Assembly: GCF_000956465.1 (NCBI RefSeq)
Contig: NZ_JYJA01000027.1
Location: 1 to 64,000 of the forward strand
Direction of reading: 5' to 3'
DNA length: 64,000 nucleotides
From: Microbacterium trichothecenolyticum
GTDB taxonomy: Bacteria > Actinomycetota > Actinomycetes > Actinomycetales > Microbacteriaceae
The position numbers and the translations under genes are program-made. The stretch's first letter is position 1. Every line of letters begins with the position of its first letter. Under the pieces are notes generated by a model. The model did not search any database, was not told the origin of the DNA, and saw only the letters and a list, made by a program, of their open reading frames with translations. Below are positions 60,326-64,000 of the stretch, in pieces.

Positions 60326-61131
60326 ACCGCGACCGCCCCGCGGATCGCGGGGTGGTGCTGGTAGTCCTCGAGCACGAAGTCGTCGTAACGGTAGTCGAAG
60401 ATCGACTCGGGCGTCCGCGCGATGCGCAGCGTCGGGTAAGGGTACGGCTCGCGGGTGAGCTGCTCGCGCACCTGCTCGACGTGGTTGTCGTAGATGTGGC
60501 AGTCGCCGCCGGTCCACACGAAGTCGCCGGGCTCGAGCCCCGCCTGCTGCGCGACCATGAGGGTCAGCAGCGCGTACGACGCGATGTTGAAGGGGACGCC
60601 GAGGAAGAGGTCCGCGCTGCGCTGGTACAGCTGGCACGACAGCTTGCCGTCGGCGACGTAGAACTGGAACATCGCGTGGCACGGCGCGAGTGCCATGTCG
60701 GGGATGTCGGCGGGGTTCCACGCCGACACGATCAGCCGACGCGAGTCGGGGTTCGCGCGGATCTGGTCGAGCACGAGCGCGATCTGGTCGATGTGGTCCC
60801 CCGACGGCGTCGGCCACGACCGCCACTGCACCCCGTAGACCGGGCCCAGCTCGCCGGCGGCATCCGCCCATTCGTCCCAGATGGTCACGCCGTGCTGCTG
60901 CAGCCACGCGACGTTCGATTCGCCGCGGAGGAACCACAGCAGCTCGTACGCGATCGACTTGAAGTGGACGCGCTTGGTGGTGATGAGCGGGAAGCCCTGT
61001 GCGAGGTCGAACCGGATCTGCCGGCCGAACGCACTGGTCGTGCCGGTGCCGGTGCGATCGTCCTTGTGGGTGCCGTGTTCGAGCACGTCTCGCAGAAGGT
61101 CTTCGTACGGGGTCGGGATCGGCGTCGTCAC
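60322..61131 (-). CDS. thyA: Thymidylate synthase
   Basis: Methylates dUMP to dTMP with methylene-tetrahydrofolate. 269 residues. [25 protein letters not shown] near the start, the nucleophile Cys in [13 protein letters not shown] near 150, [20 protein letters not shown] near 170 and the C-terminal IRGAVAV are standard. I chose GTG 61131 rather than GTG 61140 because a TATCGT box lies 7 bases before it and overlaps the earlier codon. Confidence 0.96.
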   Translation of the reverse strand: MTTPIPTPYEDLLRDVLEHGTHKDDRTGTGTTSAFGRQIRFDLAQGFPLITTKRVHFKSIAYELLWFLRGESNVAWLQQHGVTIWDEWADAAGELGPVYGVQWRSWPTPSGDHIDQIALVLDQIRANPDSRRLIVSAWNPADIPDMALAPCHAMFQFYVADGKLSCQLYQRSADLFLGVPFNIASYALLTLMVAQQAGLEPGDFVWTGGDCHIYDNHVEQVREQLTREPYPYPTLRIARTPESIFDYRYDDFVLEDYQHHPAIRGAVAV

Positions 61132-61138
61132 GGCTGCC

Positions 61139-61144
61139 ACGATA
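61139..61144 (-). promoter_or_regulatory. -10 box of thyA-dfrA (leaderless)
   Basis: TATCGT on the minus strand ends 7 bases before GTG 61131. Confidence 0.5.
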
Positions 61145-61263
61145 CCGGCGCCCGGGACATCCCGGCCGTGCCCGCACCGTGCGAGTCCCTCACGGCGCCG
61201 CCCCTTCTGTTACATCGATCGCGTCATATTCCCCGATTCGGCCTCCATTCAGGTGAAAGGGGT

Positions 61264-61269
61264 TAGCCT
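61264..61269 (+). promoter_or_regulatory. -10 box of thioredoxin-like gene (near-leaderless)
   Basis: TAGCCT ends 8 bases before GTG 61278. A GAAAGGGG run (about 61255-61262) overlaps the upstream side and is too far from the start to be a normal ribosome site. Confidence 0.4.
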
Positions 61270-61277
61270 GATCTGCT

Positions 61278-61715
61278 GTGAACCTCGTCGGCGCCCTCAT
61301 CGCCCTCGCCGCGCTCCTCGCGGCGACGGTGGCACTCGGTGTCTTCCTGAACTGGCGACAGTCCCACGCCCGCCGCAACGTCGAGCACGAGGTCATCGAA
61401 CCTCACCGCCTCGGCGCCGACGGACTCGGCGAAGTCGCCACCCTGCTGCAGTTCAGCACCGAGCTCTGCGCCCGTTGTCCCGGCGTGCACCGCACGCTCT
61501 CGGCCATCGCCGACGATCACGAGGGCGTGCGCCACCTCGACGTCGACCTCACCCACCGCCCCGACATCGCGAAGCACTTCCAGGTGCTCCAGACGCCGAC
61601 CACGCTCGTGCTCGACCGCAACGGCGTCGTGCAGACGCGTTTCGGCGGCGCGCCCGGCCGCGACGTGCTCGAGCTCGAGCTCAACCGCCTGATCGCAGAG
61701 GACGCGAATGTCTGA
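61278..61715 (+). CDS. Membrane-anchored thioredoxin-like protein
   Basis: 145 residues. An N-terminal helix (about 3-24) anchors a thioredoxin domain. The active site is FSTELCARCPGVH (CxxC near 63-66), and the cis-Pro lies in QTPTTLVLDRNG near 107. The domain likely acts inside the cell if the helix is an uncleaved anchor with the usual orientation; this is not certain. It overlaps the DUF4395 gene by 8 bases. Confidence 0.8.
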   Translation: MNLVGALIALAALLAATVALGVFLNWRQSHARRNVEHEVIEPHRLGADGLGEVATLLQFSTELCARCPGVHRTLSAIADDHEGVRHLDVDLTHRPDIAKHFQVLQTPTTLVLDRNGVVQTRFGGAPGRDVLELELNRLIAEDANV

Positions 61716-62247
61716 CCGAGCGGACGCTTCCCCACGCGGCATCGACCCCCGAGGCCCGCGCTTCGCAGCCGGCATCACCGCCGTGCTGCTGCTCATCGTC
61801 GTGTTCCTGGGGCTCACCGGCCTGTCGACGGCGCAGACGGCCGAGGGATGGGCGGTCTCCGCGGCGAGCGTCGCCCAGCGGTTCCTCGACCCCGCCTTCC
61901 TCCTGCTGCTCGCGACGACCCTCCTCTTCCTGTGGGGCGTGGTCTCGCCGCGCACCGCGCCGTGGGGCGCGCTGTACCGCACTGTCGTGGCGCCGCGCCT
62001 ATCGGCTCCGAGCGAGCTCGAGGACCCGCGCCCGCCGCGCTTCGCGCAGGGCGTGGGCCTGTTCGTGTCGGCACTCGGTCTCGCGCTGCAGCTGTTCGGC
62101 ATGCCGTGGGCGTTGACGATCGCCGCCGCTGCGGCCTCCATCGCCGCGTTCCTCAACGCCGTCTTCGGGCTCTGCCTCGGCTGCCAGCTGTACCTCCTCC
62201 TGCAGCGCGCCGGCATCGTCGGCCGCGCCCGCCCGGCTTCGGCCTGA
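61708..62247 (+). CDS. DUF4395 membrane protein
   Basis: 179 residues with four hydrophobic segments (about 19-40, 60-78, 112-132, 135-160). The DUF4395 family signature includes DPRGPRFAAGITA at the start and FGLCLGCQLY near 158, with two Cys close together in a hydrophobic setting. Members usually neighbour thioredoxin-like and sulfurtransferase genes, and the overlap with the thioredoxin-like gene here supports a shared thiol-redox role (inference). Confidence 0.8.
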   Translation: MSDRADASPRGIDPRGPRFAAGITAVLLLIVVFLGLTGLSTAQTAEGWAVSAASVAQRFLDPAFLLLLATTLLFLWGVVSPRTAPWGALYRTVVAPRLSAPSELEDPRPPRFAQGVGLFVSALGLALQLFGMPWALTIAAAAASIAAFLNAVFGLCLGCQLYLLLQRAGIVGRARPASA

Positions 62248-62376
62248 CGCCCGGTCGGCCGTCCGCGGGCCGAGGGGCTCAGCATCCCCTGTCAACCCAT
62301 CGCGGTGCGGCGGGCCGACGCCATAGGCTGACGCGAGACGCCCGGCACGCGGGCGTCCGTCAGCGAGGAGGCCCAT

Positions 62377-62802
62377 ATGACCGTCACCAGCGAAGCAACC
62401 ACGGTGTGGAAGGGCGGACTGTTCGACGGGTCCGGTGAGACCACGTTCGTGTCGTCCGGCCTCGGGACCTTCCCCGTCAACTGGAAGGCGCGCAGCGAGG
62501 GCTCGACGTCCGTCACGACCCCCGAGGAGCTCATCGCCGCCGCCCACGCCTCGTGCTTCAGCATGGCGTTCTCGCTCGCCCTGGCCGAGAACGGCACTCC
62601 CCCGGAGTCGATAGACACGACCGCCTCCGTCACGTTCAAGCCGGGCACGGGCATCACCGGCAGCCACCTGAACGTCAACGCCGTCGTCCCGGGACTCGAG
62701 CCGGAGGACTTCGAGCGACTCGCCCAGAGCGCGAAGGCCGGATGCCCCGTCTCGCAGGCCCTCGCGGGCATCGAGATCACCATCGAGGCCACGCTTGCCT
62801 GA
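62377..62802 (+). CDS. OsmC-family peroxiredoxin-like protein
   Basis: 141 residues, OsmC subgroup. The two redox Cys lie in AAHASCFSMAF near 54 and SAKAGCPVSQAL near 122, with Arg and Glu of the active site in WKARSEG and PEELI. The family reduces organic hydroperoxides with lipoyl or other thiols. An AGGAGG site precedes ATG 62377, and TAGGCT at about 62325 is a possible -10. The trio with the thioredoxin-like and DUF4395 genes makes a peroxide/thiol defence group. Confidence 0.9.
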   Translation: MTVTSEATTVWKGGLFDGSGETTFVSSGLGTFPVNWKARSEGSTSVTTPEELIAAAHASCFSMAFSLALAENGTPPESIDTTASVTFKPGTGITGSHLNVNAVVPGLEPEDFERLAQSAKAGCPVSQALAGIEITIEATLA

Positions 62803-63724
62803 AGGCCCGCCGGGCAGTGACGACGGCAGGCGGATCGTCGTCGCCGGGGCGTCCGGCCTCATCGGCCGGGCGCTCGTCGAGAGCCTCCGCGCCGACGGCG
62901 CCGAGGTGACGACGCTCGTGCGCCGGCCCGCCGAGGCCGCGCACGAAGTCGAGTGGCTCACGACGGCCGAGCGGCTGGATCCCGCGGTGCTCGAGGGGGC
63001 GGACGCCGTCGTCGGGCTCAACGGTGCGAGCATCGGACGCTTCCCGTGGACGCGGTCGTACAAGAGCACACTGCTGTGGTCGCGCATCGCGCCGACCCGC
63101 GCGCTCGCCCGAGCCGTGCGCGAACTCGGTACGGGGTCCCCGCACTTCGTATCGGCATCGGCCGTCGGCTACTACGGCTCCGCGCCCGGTGCGCGCCTCA
63201 CGGAGGACGCACCGCGCGGCGAGTCGTTCCTCGCGGATCTCTGCGGCGAGTGGGAGGCCGCGGCATACGGCGCGGGGACGGATGCTGCGGTGTCGGTGCT
63301 GCGCACTGCCCCGGTCGTGCACGCCGACGGCGTGCTGAAGCCGCTGATGCTCCTGACGAAGCTCGGCCTCTCCGGCCCGATCGGCCGCGGGACGCAGGCG
63401 TGGCCGTGGATCTCGCTCGAGGACGAGGTCCGCGCGATCCGACACGTGATCGACGCCCGCCTCACCGGTCCGGTGAACCTCTCCGGGCCTACGCGCGCCA
63501 CGGCGAACGATCTCGGGTTCGCCCTCGCGGTGCGGATGAACCGCCCGTTCCTGCTGCGCGCGCCGGTGTGGGGCATGAAGCTCGCCCTCGGTGCGGACGC
63601 CACGGAGGCGATCCTCACCGCAGATGCGCACGTCGTGCCGGATGCGCTCGAGACGTCGGGCTTCGCGTTCTCGCACCCGACGGTGGAGGACGCGGTCGCA
63701 GCCGCCGTGCCCGCGGCATCCTGA
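62795..63724 (+). CDS. TIGR01777-type NAD-binding epimerase, TTG start
   Basis: 309-residue extended SDR. VVAGASGLIGRALVESL near 15 is the cofactor loop. LNGASIGRFPWTRSYKSTLLWSRI near 72, SASAVGYYGSAPGARLTED near 108 and the C-terminal DUF1731-like stretch LRAPVWGMKLALGADATEAILTADAHVVPDAL define the TIGR01777 (YfcH) family. The substrate is unknown; the SulA-like name is misleading. The only in-frame start fitting the family is TTG 62795, overlapping the osmC stop, with GAGGCC upstream. Confidence 0.85.
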   Translation: MPEGPPGSDDGRRIVVAGASGLIGRALVESLRADGAEVTTLVRRPAEAAHEVEWLTTAERLDPAVLEGADAVVGLNGASIGRFPWTRSYKSTLLWSRIAPTRALARAVRELGTGSPHFVSASAVGYYGSAPGARLTEDAPRGESFLADLCGEWEAAAYGAGTDAAVSVLRTAPVVHADGVLKPLMLLTKLGLSGPIGRGTQAWPWISLEDEVRAIRHVIDARLTGPVNLSGPTRATANDLGFALAVRMNRPFLLRAPVWGMKLALGADATEAILTADAHVVPDALETSGFAFSHPTVEDAVAAAVPAAS

Positions 63725-63738
63725 TCCCGCGCCGGGAT

Positions 63739-64000
63739 TCAGCCGGGGCGGTCGGCCTTCTCCAGCCGGATGGCGGCGCGCACCGCCTCTCGTGCGCGAC
63801 GGCGGTCGCCGGCGGCGTCGTAGGCGAGTCCGAGCCGGTACCACGCCCGCCAGTCGTCGGGGTGGGCCTCGACGTCGGCGCGGTGCACCGGGAAGACGGC
63901 GTCCCCGTCCTCGCGCATCACGCGGCCGCTCGGACGCACGGCGACCTCCTCCTGCGGCAGAGCGTCCTCGGCCTCGAGCCGTTTGCCGAGCTGCTGCGCA
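63739..64000 (-). CDS. Partial TPR-like protein (runs off right edge)
   Basis: The open frame has no stop before the right edge, so the N-terminus is outside the window or at the GTG near 63939. The visible C-terminal 87 residues include one tetratricopeptide-like unit (DDWRAWYRLGLAYDAAGDRRRAREAVRAAIRLEKADRPG), ending the protein. A preceding LGKRLEAEDALPQEEVAV segment suggests more upstream. It may be a small TPR protein or the end of a larger one. Confidence 0.55.
   Translation of the reverse strand, partial: AQQLGKRLEAEDALPQEEVAVRPSGRVMREDGDAVFPVHRADVEAHPDDWRAWYRLGLAYDAAGDRRRAREAVRAAIRLEKADRPG

Overview
The window is chromosomal DNA of a high-GC actinobacterium, most likely a Microbacterium or close Microbacteriaceae relative. 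This rests on the GC-rich codon use, the gene neighbourhoods, the many leaderless starts behind TANNNT boxes, and an actinobacterial rRNA leader at the left edge. Almost all of it is core chromosome. No phage, transposase, plasmid gene, tRNA or CRISPR array was seen.

Layout. 1-250: leftward rRNA promoter and leader with a boxA-like site; the 16S gene should begin just outside the window. 505-4073: a DUF4184-type membrane gene, tyrS, and a SatD-like HTH protein paired with a small membrane protein behind a palindromic operator. 4116-12039: arginine genes argC-J-B-D-F and argH, lacking the argR and argG often found with them and holding an acyltransferase-type membrane gene instead. 12272-14893: a self-contained operon (membrane protein, winged-helix regulator, ABC ATPase, permease) behind two tandem palindromes that overlap a leaderless promoter. 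14884-26205: an epimerase, a dienelactone hydrolase, pheST, a gluABCD-type uptake system, a SpoU rRNA methyltransferase and infC-rpmI-rplT, with infC apparently starting at ATC. 26493-32351: a DUF1844 protein, a PLP decarboxylase, an SseB-like protein and hisC-B-H-A. 32410-42528: the lexA / LysM-protein divergon (SOS), a membrane protein, metE/metF, an S9 peptidase and hflX. 42689-57493: the conserved actinobacterial block dapF, miaA, miaB, recX, recA, DUF3046, clgR-like regulator, cinA C-domain, pgsA, ftsK, rnj, dapA. 57711-64000: a DUF559-type nuclease-like gene bracketed by three 81-bp palindromic elements, then an SDR, dfrA-thyA, a thiol-redox group (thioredoxin-like, DUF4395, OsmC), a TIGR01777 epimerase, and a TPR-like gene cut by the right edge.

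How the genes work together. The window carries arginine, histidine, methionine and diaminopimelate biosynthesis, folate/thymidylate synthesis, Phe and Tyr tRNA charging, translation initiation and ribosomal proteins, tRNA A37 modification (miaA/miaB), and DNA repair with SOS control. The SOS part is lexA, a LysM division-inhibitor-like gene and recA/recX, with LexA-like boxes in front of both loci.

Leads. (1) Three 81-bp hairpin elements of identical architecture, with a covarying base pair, around the DUF559 gene. (2) The SatD-like/membrane pair with its operator. (3) Two tandem GCAAASTACTTTGC palindromes lying on a leaderless promoter. (4) A 22-bp hairpin that would form from the very 5' end of the LysM mRNA. 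(5) A 34-bp tandem array that duplicates the 3' end of rnj.
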